Counted from the first letter of the stretch, positions 26,259 to 35,305 are shown. The stretch: DNA of 64,000 bases from Pseudomonas sp. LRP2-20 (GCF_024349685.1 NZ_AP025944.1:2486001-2550000), one strand, 5' to 3'. The notes: generated from the sequence alone by a model not told the origin. Made by a program: numbers and translations.

Positions 26259-26630
26259 CTAGAGGCAGGCGTATACCACCAGTTCCACCAGCATTTCTTC
26301 CCGGGCCAGCCCGGCCACCACGATCGCCGCACGGTTAGGGTAGGGCGCCTGGAAGTAGTCGGCGTACAGGCTGTTGACGGCAGCCAGGTAGCTGCGGTCG
26401 GTCACGTAGATCAGCACCTGGGTTACGGCATCCAGCGAACTGCCGGCTGCCTCCAGGGTGTGGCACAGGTTGTCCAGGGTCTGGCGGGTCTGCGCTTCGA
26501 TGCCGCCGGTGACCACCTGCCCCTGGGCATCGATGGGGATCTGCGCGGTGTAGAGGGTGCCGTTGCCGACCACAGCCCACTCCAGGGGGGCCCTGGAGGC
26601 GTAAAGGTCAGTCTTGATTGCATGTTTCAT
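26259..26630 (-). CDS. RidA family protein (YjgF/YER057c/UK114)
   Basis: This 123-aa protein is a member of the RidA superfamily, trimeric enzymes that hydrolyse reactive enamines/imines. It shows LYTAQIPIDAQGQVV, TRQTLDNLCHTLEAAG, VTQVLIYVTDRSYLAAVNSLY and the C-terminal YPNRAAIVVAGLAREEMLVE. The conserved Arg (Arg100) that binds the substrate carboxylate and a Glu (Glu116) are present. It ends the six-gene operon that starts at 33126, which suggests that the pathway produces an enamine or imine. The start at 26630 follows AGGAAC. Confidence 0.92.
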   Translation of the reverse strand: MKHAIKTDLYASRAPLEWAVVGNGTLYTAQIPIDAQGQVVTGGIEAQTRQTLDNLCHTLEAAGSSLDAVTQVLIYVTDRSYLAAVNSLYADYFQAPYPNRAAIVVAGLAREEMLVELVVYACL

Positions 26631-26658
26631 GGCATGGGTTCCTGAGTGCAGGCGAGGG

Positions 26659-27354
26659 TCAGTCGGCATCGCTGCCGCCGCCTGCGCCATGGCGGCGGGA
26701 GGCTTCGGTGCTTTCGACGAGAATCTGTTCGGACAACTGCTTGAGCCGCTGCCAGGTGCCTGCGTCGACCGTGAAGCCCTGGTTCGCCGTGCGCGGTGTG
26801 GCGCGCGCGACCGGGAGGGCGTAGGCAGGCCGGGTGAACAGCACCGTGACGCCTTGCTCGAATGAAGCGGCGGTGCCGGGCTGGGCTTCACTGTGCAGCG
26901 CAGGGCGTTGCTCGCCTGCGGTAAAGTCGGCCAGGTGGCGCTGGCGGGCATCCTCCCAGCGGGCCTGCACGTGCAGCCCGCGTTCAGCGGCCTTGCTCAG
27001 GTAGCCCAGCAGCAACAGGCGGTTATGGCAGTGATGGATGCGCAGCAGTGCCTGGCCGCGGTGCAGCGCCTTTTCCAGTGCCAGTTCCACTGCCGTCGCG
27101 GCGCAGCGCAGCACACTCTGGCCGTGGGCGTCGATCACCAGCGAGGTGCTGTCGTCGTCGGTCAGGGTGAATGGCTGGGTGGCTTCACCTTGCAGAAAGT
27201 CCAGCGCCTGTGCCAGCGCGCCGATGCCGTCCAGCCCTTGCAGGTGCAGCCAGCCCACCAGTTCGGCCGCGTCCTCGCAGTCGCCCGGGGCAAAGCCCAT
27301 GCCTTCGAACGCCTTGCGGCACATCACCTGGATTTCGTTGAGTGATACACGCAT
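26659..27354 (-). CDS. DUF3726 family protein
   Basis: This 231-aa soluble protein resembles DUF3726: VSLNEIQVMCRKAFEGMGF at the N-terminus, EDAAELVGWLHLQGLDGIGAL and RCAATAVELALEKALHRGQA. There is no signal peptide or known catalytic motif. The N-terminus resembles that of malate/lactate dehydrogenase-like (LDH2) oxidoreductases in arrangement, which is weak evidence. It starts 2 bp after the stop of the 564-aa gene, so the two are almost certainly co-translated. Function is unknown; it lies between that gene and ridA. Confidence 0.75.
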   Translation of the reverse strand: MRVSLNEIQVMCRKAFEGMGFAPGDCEDAAELVGWLHLQGLDGIGALAQALDFLQGEATQPFTLTDDDSTSLVIDAHGQSVLRCAATAVELALEKALHRGQALLRIHHCHNRLLLLGYLSKAAERGLHVQARWEDARQRHLADFTAGEQRPALHSEAQPGTAASFEQGVTVLFTRPAYALPVARATPRTANQGFTVDAGTWQRLKQLSEQILVESTEASRRHGAGGGSDAD

Positions 27355-27356
27355 GG

Positions 27357-29051
27357 TCACAAGGCTCCCTGCGGCATGACCGCGAAGTTCCAGTCGTCTT
27401 CGAACGGCTGGCCGATGTCGCTCACCAGGGGGGCGCCCTGGAACAAGGTGATGCGCACCCAGCGGCTCGACTTGGGGTCGAACTTGCCCGCGCCGAAGAA
27501 TGCCAGTTTGCAGCGCAGCAGGTGGATCGGCAGCATGTCACGGTCCAGCAGGTTGGCGCGGATTTCCCCGTAGGTGCTGTGGGCCATGCCTTGCAGGCGG
27601 CGCACCGTGCCTTTGAGCGCAGGCGCGGCAATCAGCAGGTGCGCGGTCAGTGCCTGAGGGTGTGCCTGCAGGTGCTCGAGCACGGCGCGGTGGCAGCGCT
27701 GGATATTGCGGGCGATGCCCAGTTGCATTTCCTTTTCTGCGCCTGGTTCCTCGGCGCGCATGCCCAGGCGTGGCTCCTCTTTCTCGGCCGAGCGATACCA
27801 GAAGAAGTGCTCGGCCTCCACGTTGTCGAAGTCGTAGGCCAGGGCCCAGCCATACTGCTGTTCGATGAGTTCGCGCAGCTGCCTGAGCGGCATCTGCGCG
27901 TTCAGCGGCCAACCCTCACTGGCCCCCATCTGCTCGGCCAGCGGCGTGGTGAATTCGGGGTACAGCTCCAGCAGCAGGCTCACCAGCAGTTCCTGGCAGC
28001 CCGGCCCGGCATGGGCTTCGCTCCAGCCCAGCAGCCGGGGCCAGAGGTCAGCGCCAGCGGGCTGGCCAGCGAGCCAGTCGTTCAGCGCAGCGAGTTCGGC
28101 CAGGGTTTGCCGATTCTGTTCGTGCTGGCGCAGGTCTTCGGTCTGGGTCTGGCTGAGGTGCAGGCTGGCCCGCGCCAGCAGTGCGTGCAGGCGTAACAGC
28201 CGGGCGGGCTCGGCCGGGTGCGCCAAGGCCTGGCCCAGCGCGGTTTCGCGCATGTGGATCCAGCGTTCCACCAGCTGCGGGTGGTTGATCAGGAATGGCG
28301 CCATGCCTAGCCCGGTCGCGTTGCCGACCCCCAGGTAACGTTGCAGCGCCGGGGCCAGCGGCACGGCCCGCTGTGGGGCGAGGGCGCGGGCCATGTGTTC
28401 GATCTGCTCGATGCTGAAGTGGCGAAGCAGGTAGACCGTGAACATCTGCGCGCTGAACGGCTGGTTGAAGTCCGGGTTGTCCTGCAGGCAACCGAAGTCG
28501 GCGATGCCGAACTTGCCGTTGCCGTACACCGCAGTGGTGCGGTAGAGGTAACCGACCTCGGCCAGTTGGTGCGGATCTGGCTGTTGCCCTTCGGCCAGCG
28601 CCGCGAGGAAGCGGTCGAAGTTGCGCAGGCTGCGGTTGGCCCGGGACAGTACCAGTACACGGGCATCGAAGCGCCCAGCCTCCTGCAGCGGCACGTTGCG
28701 TTGCAGGTCGGCCAGTTGCGCCGCGTCGACGTCGCCGGCGACCAGCACAAAGGTGACGTCCCACTGGTCGGCGATCACCCGGTCGCTGCGTTTTTCTGGC
28801 GGCAGGTAGGCCGAGAACAACACGCAGTGGTAATGGCCATTGGGCGTGTCGATGCTGTAGATGGCCGTGCCAAAGCCTTGCGCATCAAGGTCGAAGCGGT
28901 TGCGCTGGATCTGCCAGCGCTGGTTCATCATCCGCCGCATGCTGCTGCGTACGAAGCTCAGCGGGCTCTGGAAGTGGCTGCCCAGCCGGGCCAGGTCCAT
29001 GACCTGGCTGGCAGGGCGCAGCGCCAGTGTTGCAGGTAGGCTGTTGGACAT
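27357..29051 (-). CDS. Unrecognised 564-aa protein in the BCCT/dipeptidase/RidA operon
   Basis: I do not recognise this protein. It is soluble, with no signal peptide or membrane helices, and mostly alpha/beta in the first 260 residues. Visible blocks include SFVRSSMRRMMNQRWQIQR, GTAIYSIDTPNGHYHCVLFS, VGYLYRTTAVYGNGKFGIAD and, near the C-terminus, TYGEIRANLLDRDMLPIHLL. The end, RWVRITLFQGAPLVSDIG, is beta-rich. The high content of conserved-looking Arg, Tyr and His suggests an enzyme, but no nucleotide- or metal-binding motif is evident. The start at 29051 follows AGG with 9-nt spacing, 26 bp after the transporter stop. The tight linkage to DUF3726 (2-bp gap) suggests that the two act as subunits of one enzyme. 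Confidence 0.8.
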   Translation of the reverse strand: MSNSLPATLALRPASQVMDLARLGSHFQSPLSFVRSSMRRMMNQRWQIQRNRFDLDAQGFGTAIYSIDTPNGHYHCVLFSAYLPPEKRSDRVIADQWDVTFVLVAGDVDAAQLADLQRNVPLQEAGRFDARVLVLSRANRSLRNFDRFLAALAEGQQPDPHQLAEVGYLYRTTAVYGNGKFGIADFGCLQDNPDFNQPFSAQMFTVYLLRHFSIEQIEHMARALAPQRAVPLAPALQRYLGVGNATGLGMAPFLINHPQLVERWIHMRETALGQALAHPAEPARLLRLHALLARASLHLSQTQTEDLRQHEQNRQTLAELAALNDWLAGQPAGADLWPRLLGWSEAHAGPGCQELLVSLLLELYPEFTTPLAEQMGASEGWPLNAQMPLRQLRELIEQQYGWALAYDFDNVEAEHFFWYRSAEKEEPRLGMRAEEPGAEKEMQLGIARNIQRCHRAVLEHLQAHPQALTAHLLIAAPALKGTVRRLQGMAHSTYGEIRANLLDRDMLPIHLLRCKLAFFGAGKFDPKSSRWVRITLFQGAPLVSDIGQPFEDDWNFAVMPQGAL

Positions 29052-29077
29052 TGTTGTCGTACCTGGATGGATCATGT

Positions 29078-30628
29078 TCAGACGCCTTGTTCGCGGGCCA
29101 TGTGCCGGGCAATGCGCACCGCATCCCACAGCGCCGGCAGGATCACCAGCGACACCGGCACCGCAGTGATGACAATGAAGGACTGCAGGGCCGTCACGCC
29201 ACCCGCGCCGATGGTGATCAGCACCACCGCCGCCAGGCCCATGCCGATGGCCCAGAATCCACACAGCCATTTCTTCGGTTTATCGTTGCTGGACATCGCC
29301 AGCGCCACGGTGAAAGCCATGGCATCGCCATTGGTCGCCACCGAAATGAAGCTCAGGAACAGGAACAATCCACTGATCAGTCCGCCCAGCGGCAGGTTCT
29401 GCGTCACCCCCAGCAGCAGGTCCTCGGGCTGGGTGCCATGGGCGGTGACGACGCCTGGCGTCTGCAGCTCCAGGCCGATGCCGGTGCCGCCGACCACGGT
29501 GAACCAGAACATGGTCACCAGCGGTGCGATGATCGACAGCGTCATGATGATCTCGCGAATGGTGCGGCCCCGCGAGATCCGCGCGACGTACAGCGCCACC
29601 ATGGGGGCGTAGCCGATGAACCAGCCCCAGTAGAACACCGTCCACCAGTCCAGCCACTTGGGGTCGGCACGGAACATCGTCATCGGGATGAAATGCTCGA
29701 TGTGCAAGGCGAAGGCTGCGGGGAAACCGCCGAGGATGAACAGGGTGGGGCCGCACACCACCATGAACAGCGCCAGGCCGATCATCAGCCAGACATTGAT
29801 CTCGCTGACGAAGCGGATGCCCTTGAGCCCCACCAGGCAGGACACGGTGTACATCGCCGTGACCAGCACGATGGTCAGTGACTGGGTGACGATGTCGTTG
29901 GGCAGGCCCCACACCGCATGCAAGGCGCTGCTGATCTGCAGGCCGAGAAAGCCGATCGGGCCGATGGTGCCGGCAACCACGGCGATGATCGACGTGGCGT
30001 CGGCCAAGGTGCCGATCGGGCCCTTCAGCGCACGCTCGCCAAACAGCGGGTAGAGCAGGGTGCGCGGTGCCAGCGGCAGGCCCTTGTCGTAGTGCAGGTG
30101 CATCAGCACGATGGCCAGCAGGCTGCCCAGCACGGCCCAGGCCAGAAAGCCCCAGTGCACGAAGGCTTGCGCCAGGGCCGCGGTGGCCGCTGCCTCGCTG
30201 TGCGGTTGCAGGCCGGCGAACAACGGCGGCGGGCTGGCAAAGTGCATCAGCGGTTCGGCCGCGGCCCAAAAGGCTCCGCCACCGGCCAGCAAGGCGCACA
30301 TGATCACCGCGATCCAATTGAAGGTGCTGATGTCCGGGCGCTGGGTCACGCCGCCCAGGCGCACGCGCCCGCAGCGGGAGAAACCAATGGCCAGGCTGAC
30401 CGCGAAGGTCGCCAGCATCAGCACCTGCCAGTACAGGCCAAAGGCCTTGGTCGACCAGGCGAACAGGGTGTTGACCAGCGCCGAGACGGTGTCGATGTCG
30501 ATCAGCGCGGCCAGCAGGAAGGCGCCGAGGAAGCCGCCGCTGATCAGGAACAGCGGCCAGTCGATGTCCCGCGTCAGCGGCAGGCCCATGGCCTGGCCTT
30601 CTGCCTGCAGGGTGGTTGGGTTTTTCAT
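29078..30628 (-). CDS. BCCT family transporter (betaine/carnitine/choline type)
   Basis: This 516-aa inner-membrane protein has 12 membrane helices and the BCCT signature WTVFYWGWFIGYAPMVALYV followed by ARISRGRTIRE. The aromatic residues of this helix match the quaternary-ammonium site region of BetP-like carriers, though the usual WW-x-SW pattern is changed (WGWFIGYAP). It lacks the long charged tails used for osmosensing, so it is probably a nutrient importer, not an osmoregulatory one. It is the third gene of the operon and should bring in the pathway's substrate, perhaps a betaine-like or zwitterionic compound. Confidence 0.93.
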   Translation of the reverse strand: MKNPTTLQAEGQAMGLPLTRDIDWPLFLISGGFLGAFLLAALIDIDTVSALVNTLFAWSTKAFGLYWQVLMLATFAVSLAIGFSRCGRVRLGGVTQRPDISTFNWIAVIMCALLAGGGAFWAAAEPLMHFASPPPLFAGLQPHSEAAATAALAQAFVHWGFLAWAVLGSLLAIVLMHLHYDKGLPLAPRTLLYPLFGERALKGPIGTLADATSIIAVVAGTIGPIGFLGLQISSALHAVWGLPNDIVTQSLTIVLVTAMYTVSCLVGLKGIRFVSEINVWLMIGLALFMVVCGPTLFILGGFPAAFALHIEHFIPMTMFRADPKWLDWWTVFYWGWFIGYAPMVALYVARISRGRTIREIIMTLSIIAPLVTMFWFTVVGGTGIGLELQTPGVVTAHGTQPEDLLLGVTQNLPLGGLISGLFLFLSFISVATNGDAMAFTVALAMSSNDKPKKWLCGFWAIGMGLAAVVLITIGAGGVTALQSFIVITAVPVSLVILPALWDAVRIARHMAREQGV

Positions 30629-30683
30629 GAAGCCTCCGGAACCTGCGATTGTTGTTATTGTTGATGCTGTCCGTGCAAGGGGC

Positions 30684-31670
30684 TCAGGCCTGCGCCGTGG
30701 TGGCGGTCTCCAGCAGGCGCAACCAGTTCAGCCCCATGATCCTGGCCACGTCGTCCTCGGCAAAGCCGCGGGCGCGCAGGCCGTGGGCGATGTTGCAAAA
30801 GTCGCGGCTGTCGCGGAACCACTGCAACGGTGCCGGCCAGTTGGCGTTGTCCTTGGAGCCTTCGCCGTAGTCCTTGTCCTTGCTCCAGCGGCCATTGCGC
30901 ATCCATTCGAGCACCGCCAGCGGTTGTGCCTGGCACAGGTCGGTGCCGATGCCGATATGCTCCACGCCCATCAAGTCGGCGGTGCGCGCCACCATGTCGC
31001 AGAAGCTTTCCAGGCTGCAGTCCGACGCGCCCTTGAGGTGGAACGGGTAGGTGCTGAAGCCCAGCAGCCCACCGGTCTCGGCGATGCCACGCAGCACGGC
31101 ATCGGACTTGTTGCGCTTGGCGGCGTGGAAGCTCGCCGGGTTGGCGTGGGAGATGATCACCGGCCGGCTCGACAGCTCGATGGCTTCCAGCGTGCTGCGT
31201 TCGGCGCTGTGGGACATGTCGATGAGCATGCCGACCCGGTTCATTTCGGCGATCACCTGGCGGCCGAAGCGGCTGATGCCGTTGTCCTCGCGCTCGTAGC
31301 AGCCGCTGGCCAGCAAACTCTGGTTGTTGTAGGTGAGCTGCATGACGAACACCCCGAGCTGGCGGAACACCTCTACCAGGGCAATGTCGTCCTCGATCGG
31401 CGAGCAGTTCTGGAAGCCGAAGAAGATCCCCACCCGCCCTTCGACGTGGGCCAGGCGAATATCGGCTGCCGAGCGCACCGGGCGGATCAGCTCGGGCCAG
31501 GTTTCGAAGCGGCGGTTCCACTCACCCAGGCGCGACAAGGTCTCGCGGGCGTTCTCGTGGTAGGCGATGGTGGCGTGCACCGCGCTCAGGCCACCGGCCT
31601 GCATCTGCTGGAATATTTCCGGGCTCCAGTTGGAGTACTGCAGGCCGTCGATCATCAAGAGGTCGTGCAT
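30684..31670 (-). CDS. M19 (renal dipeptidase) family protein with altered metal site
   Basis: This 328-aa protein aligns along its length with membrane dipeptidases: GVFVMQLTYNNQSLLASGC, GISRFGRQVIAEMNRVGMLI, DMSHSAERST (His154), PVIISHANPAS (His175) and HIGIGTDL (Asp244). The N-terminal metal motif DGHxD is replaced by DGLQY, and the bridging Glu of the GxEGG segment is Gln87 (FFGFQNCSP). Thus one metal site looks lost, and the enzyme may bind a single metal or act on a different substrate. There is no signal peptide, so it is cytoplasmic. It starts 13 bp after the aldehyde dehydrogenase gene. Confidence 0.88.
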   Translation of the reverse strand: MHDLLMIDGLQYSNWSPEIFQQMQAGGLSAVHATIAYHENARETLSRLGEWNRRFETWPELIRPVRSAADIRLAHVEGRVGIFFGFQNCSPIEDDIALVEVFRQLGVFVMQLTYNNQSLLASGCYEREDNGISRFGRQVIAEMNRVGMLIDMSHSAERSTLEAIELSSRPVIISHANPASFHAAKRNKSDAVLRGIAETGGLLGFSTYPFHLKGASDCSLESFCDMVARTADLMGVEHIGIGTDLCQAQPLAVLEWMRNGRWSKDKDYGEGSKDNANWPAPLQWFRDSRDFCNIAHGLRARGFAEDDVARIMGLNWLRLLETATTAQA

Positions 31671-31683
31671 GGCGCGTATTCCT

Positions 31684-33126
31684 TCAGGGCCGCAGGTAGG
31701 TGGTCTTGACCACGGTGTAGAAGTCGCGGGCGTACTGGCCCTGTTCGCGGGGGCCGAAGCTCGATGCTTTGCGGCCGCCGAACGGCACGTGGTAGTCGGT
31801 GCCGGCGGTGGGCAGGTTGACCATCACGCAGCCGGTCTGGGCACCCCGCTTGAAGGCGCTGGCGTGGCGCAGCGACTGGGTGATGATGCCGGCGGTAAGG
31901 CCGTATTCGGTGTCGTTGAGGGTGGTCAGGGCCTCGTCGAAGTCACGCACGCGGATCACGCAGGCGATGGGGCCGAACACTTCCTCGCGGTTGATGCGCA
32001 TGTCGTTGCGGCTGTCGACGAACAGCGCCGGGCGCATGTAGTAGCCGTCGCTCTCCAATTGCAGCCGTTCGCCGCCTTCGATCAGGGTGGCGCCTTCGGC
32101 CTGGGCCAGCTGCAGGTACTGCAGATTCTGTTCAAGCTGGCGGGCGTCCGCCACCGGGCCGATCTGCACGCCGGCCTCCAGGGCATGGCCGACCTTGAGC
32201 TGGCGCATGCGCAGGCGCAGGGCCTCGACGAAGCGGTCGTGGATGCCGTCGCAGACGATCAGTCGTGAAGACGCCGTGCACTTCTGCCCGGTGCCGAAGA
32301 AGGCGCCGTTGAGGGCGCATTCCACCGCCAGGTCGAGGTCGGCGTCGTCCATCACCACCAGGGCGTTCTTGCTGCCCATCTCCAGCTGGCAGCGCACCAG
32401 GTTGCCGGCGGTGGCGACAGCGACGCGGCGGCCGGTCTGCAGCGAGCCGGTGAAGGTCAGGGCGTCGATTTCGGCCGACTGCACCAGGGTTTCGCCGACG
32501 CTGGCGCCGCTGCCCATGACCAGATTGAAAGTACCGTCAGGCAGGCCCTGGCGGCTGATGATCTCGGTCAGCGCCCAGGCGCTGGCCGGCACCAGGTTGG
32601 CTGGCTTGAACACCACGGTGTTGCCGAACGCCAGTGCCGGGGCGATCTTCCAGGCGGCGGTGGCCATGGGGAAGTTCCACGGGGTGATGATGCCGACCAC
32701 GCCCACCGGTTCGCGATGCACTTCGATGTCGATGCCGGGGCGCACCGAGGCGGCGGTCTCGCCCATCTGGCGCAGCACTTCGGCGGCGTAGTAATGGAAG
32801 AACTGGCCGCTGCGGTGGACCTCGCCGATGCCTTCGGCCAATGGTTTGCCTTCCTCGCGCGAGAGCAGTTCGCCGAGTTCTGCCTTGCGTGCGATCAGTT
32901 CGTCGCCGATGGCCATCAATACCTGCTGGCGGGCTTCCAGGCCGCTGGCCGCCCAGTGCGGCTGGGCGCTGCGGGCGGCCTGGATGGCCTGGCGGGTCTG
33001 TTCGGCGCTGGCCTGGTGGTAGTGGCCAATCAGGTCGCGGGTGTCCGATGGGCTGTGGTTGCCCAGGGTGGCGTGGCCTTCGCACCACTGGCCATCGATG
33101 TAGTTCTTGTAGGTCTTGAGTGACAT
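31684..33126 (-). CDS. NAD(P)-dependent aldehyde dehydrogenase
   Basis: This 480-aa enzyme has the full catalytic set of the family: Asn151 (TPWNFP), Lys174 (VFKPAN), Glu249 (QLEMGSKNALVV) and nucleophile Cys283 (GTGQKCTASSR). The cofactor loop TFTGSLQTGRRV is present. The sequence is closest in feel to semialdehyde dehydrogenases (2-oxoglutaric or succinic semialdehyde), but the substrate is not determined. It is the first gene of the six-gene operon and lies divergent to a LysR gene. The start follows CGGAGG. Confidence 0.93.
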   Translation of the reverse strand: MSLKTYKNYIDGQWCEGHATLGNHSPSDTRDLIGHYHQASAEQTRQAIQAARSAQPHWAASGLEARQQVLMAIGDELIARKAELGELLSREEGKPLAEGIGEVHRSGQFFHYYAAEVLRQMGETAASVRPGIDIEVHREPVGVVGIITPWNFPMATAAWKIAPALAFGNTVVFKPANLVPASAWALTEIISRQGLPDGTFNLVMGSGASVGETLVQSAEIDALTFTGSLQTGRRVAVATAGNLVRCQLEMGSKNALVVMDDADLDLAVECALNGAFFGTGQKCTASSRLIVCDGIHDRFVEALRLRMRQLKVGHALEAGVQIGPVADARQLEQNLQYLQLAQAEGATLIEGGERLQLESDGYYMRPALFVDSRNDMRINREEVFGPIACVIRVRDFDEALTTLNDTEYGLTAGIITQSLRHASAFKRGAQTGCVMVNLPTAGTDYHVPFGGRKASSFGPREQGQYARDFYTVVKTTYLRP

Positions 33127-33158
33127 GGCTGAAAGCCTCCGTTTGCCTGGCCTTCATC

Positions 33159-33178
33159 TTGCGAGCAATATGCAGCAA
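33159..33178. promoter_or_regulatory. Candidate LysR-type operator in the divergent promoter region
   Basis: TTGC-N12-GCAA with an inner GCA-ATA-TGC dyad lies in the AT-rich 95-bp gap between the aldehyde dehydrogenase gene and the LysR gene. Size and position fit a LysR T-N11-A site; it is a sequence guess only. Confidence 0.4.
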
Positions 33179-33221
33179 ATAAAAATTAATAAAAAAAATG
33201 CTTTGATAAGGAACGCTAACC

Positions 33222-34109
33222 ATGTTGCCCGAGCTGAAAATCGCCCAGCTGCGTTACTTTTTGCTGGTCGCTGAACTCAAGAGCTTTCACGCTGCGGCCC
33301 GCCAGGCCTTTCGCACCCAGCCGGCGATCTCGCTGGCGGTGCGCGAGCTGGAGCAGAAGCTGGGCCAGGCGCTGATCGAGAAGGGCGGCGGCCGGGTCGA
33401 GCTGACCCCGTTCGGCGAGCATTGCCTGCCGTTGTTTCGCGGGCTGATCGAGCATCACGACCGCATTGCCCGTGAGGCCACCTTGTTGGCCCGGCATGAA
33501 ATCGGCCAGGTCAGCATCGCCACTGTGCCGTCGGTGGCCAGCCGCATGTTGCCCGGGCCATTGGCGCGGTTCGTGGCCGAGCACCCGAATGTGCAGGTCA
33601 GCATCCAGGACGGCACGGCCGAGCGCGTCCAACAGTTGCTGGCCCAGGGGCAGGTGGACTTTGGCATCAGCAGCTTGTGGGCAGAGGACGAGCAGCTCGA
33701 CTTCGCCCCGATCGTCAATGACCAGGTGGGCGTGGTGTGCCGCGCCGACCACCCACTGGCGCAGGCGGGCGATGCCCTGCACTGGTCGCAGTTGCAGGGT
33801 GTGCCGATGGTCCGCAACGGCACCTCGCAGTTGTTGGCTGGCACCGAGGCCGAATGCTTGCTGGAGCACAGCCGGTTGTTCGTTTCCAACATGATCTCGT
33901 TGATCGCAATGCTGGAGGAGGGGGTGGGCATCAGCACCTTGCCGTACCTGGCGTTCCCCCTGGAGAACGACAAGCTGGCGTTCGTGCCGCTGGTCGAACC
34001 CAAGGTGGAGCGGCACATCGGCATGCTGACGCGCAAGGGCCGCAGCCTGTCCCCTGCGGCAGCGGCGTTGATGGCCTTTCTGCAGGTGCAGCTGGCAACG
34101 CCGAGGTAG
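33222..34109 (+). CDS. LysR-family regulator, divergent to the aldehyde dehydrogenase operon
   Basis: This 295-aa protein has an N-terminal winged helix-turn-helix (about 5-65, QLRYFLLVAELKSFHAAARQ, PAISLAVRELEQKLGQALIE) and a periplasmic-binding-like effector domain (about 95-290). Its divergent position over an AT-rich shared promoter strongly suggests that it controls the six-gene operon and itself. The inducer is probably the pathway substrate or an intermediate. Confidence 0.92.
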   Translation: MLPELKIAQLRYFLLVAELKSFHAAARQAFRTQPAISLAVRELEQKLGQALIEKGGGRVELTPFGEHCLPLFRGLIEHHDRIAREATLLARHEIGQVSIATVPSVASRMLPGPLARFVAEHPNVQVSIQDGTAERVQQLLAQGQVDFGISSLWAEDEQLDFAPIVNDQVGVVCRADHPLAQAGDALHWSQLQGVPMVRNGTSQLLAGTEAECLLEHSRLFVSNMISLIAMLEEGVGISTLPYLAFPLENDKLAFVPLVEPKVERHIGMLTRKGRSLSPAAAALMAFLQVQLATPR

Positions 34110-34267
34110 CTTTCTTCGCCCTGGGGCAATAATCCCTGGCCCATGATTGCCTGGCTGCAAGCCGCAGCCTGGTTAATGCCTATTCAAATTGGCGGCATTT
34201 CAAGGTTTGATGGTAGGGGCGCACTACCCATGCCATCTCTTTCGCTTGTGCCTGACAGGAATAAACC

Positions 34268-35197
34268 ATGGACAAGATGATGGCCCTGACCATCTTCGTC
34301 GCCGCTGCCGAGCACGGCAGCTTCAGCCGTGCAGCCGAGCAACTGGGCAAGACGCCATCGGCCATCACCAAGGCGGTGGCGCACCTGGAAAGCGAACTGG
34401 GCGTGCGCCTGTTCGAGCGCACCACCCGGCGCATGGCGCTGACCGAGGCCGGTAACCTGTACCTGGACGGCGCCCGCCAGGCGTTGATGCACCTGCAGCG
34501 GGTGACCGAGGAGGTGGAGCAGCTGCAGCATGCGTTGCGCGGCACCCTGCGCATCACCGCACCGCCGTCGTTCGGCCCGGCGTTTCTCAACCAGGTGTGC
34601 TGCCGCTTCCTGCGCGAGCACCCGCAGGTGCGCCTGGAGGTCAACCTCAACGATGCCAACGAAGACCTGATCGATGGCGGTTACGACCTGTCGCTGCGCG
34701 ATGGCCCCACCGACCAGCCGGAGCTGATCGCCCAGCCGCTGATCGAGAACCGCGTGATGCTCTGCGCCAGCCCCGCCTACCTGGCCCGCCATGGCGAGGC
34801 GATCACCCTGGACAACTATGCCCAGCACGACTGGCTGCTGCTGCGCCACCCGCTGCTCAACCGCAGCTACTGGTGGATCGAGCACGAGGGCCAGACCCTG
34901 CGCGTGCGCCAGCCCACGCCGAAGCTGGTGAGTGACAGCTTCGATTTCCTGCTGGCCTGCCTGCTCGATGGGCAGGGCTTGCAGTTCGTGCCGACCTGGA
35001 GCGCCGCGCCGTACCTGGCCAGCGGGCAACTGCTGGAGGTGATGCCCGACTACTGGCGGGCGCTCAGCGCGTTCGGGCCGTGGGTGCATGTGCTGTACCT
35101 GCCGCACCGGCGCAATACCCGCAAGGTCCAGGCGTTTATCGCCATGCTGCATGACCACCTGCGCGGGCAGGGCGCGCCGGTGCTGGGGCGCGGCTGA
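34268..35197 (+). CDS. LysR-family regulator
   Basis: This 309-aa protein has a LysR helix-turn-helix (about 1-60, ALTIFVAAAEHGSFSRAAEQ, AITKAVAHLESELGVRLFER) and effector domain (LRITAPPSFGPAFLNQV, YDLSLRDGPTDQPELIAQPL). It is of the CrgA/DsdC-like group that often acts on neighbouring genes. It is followed by the C45-type hydrolase on the same strand after 108 bp; whether it controls that gene is not shown. The start follows AGGA. Confidence 0.9.
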   Translation: MDKMMALTIFVAAAEHGSFSRAAEQLGKTPSAITKAVAHLESELGVRLFERTTRRMALTEAGNLYLDGARQALMHLQRVTEEVEQLQHALRGTLRITAPPSFGPAFLNQVCCRFLREHPQVRLEVNLNDANEDLIDGGYDLSLRDGPTDQPELIAQPLIENRVMLCASPAYLARHGEAITLDNYAQHDWLLLRHPLLNRSYWWIEHEGQTLRVRQPTPKLVSDSFDFLLACLLDGQGLQFVPTWSAAPYLASGQLLEVMPDYWRALSAFGPWVHVLYLPHRRNTRKVQAFIAMLHDHLRGQGAPVLGRG

Positions 35198-35305
35198 GTT
35201 TTTCCGCCTGGGCACAAAAGTTGTGCGGGTTGTGGCAATGATCGGCGCAGGAACGCTGGTTAGGCTTGCAGGCGTCTGACCACCGCGTACCAGGAGTTTC
35301 CCGCC

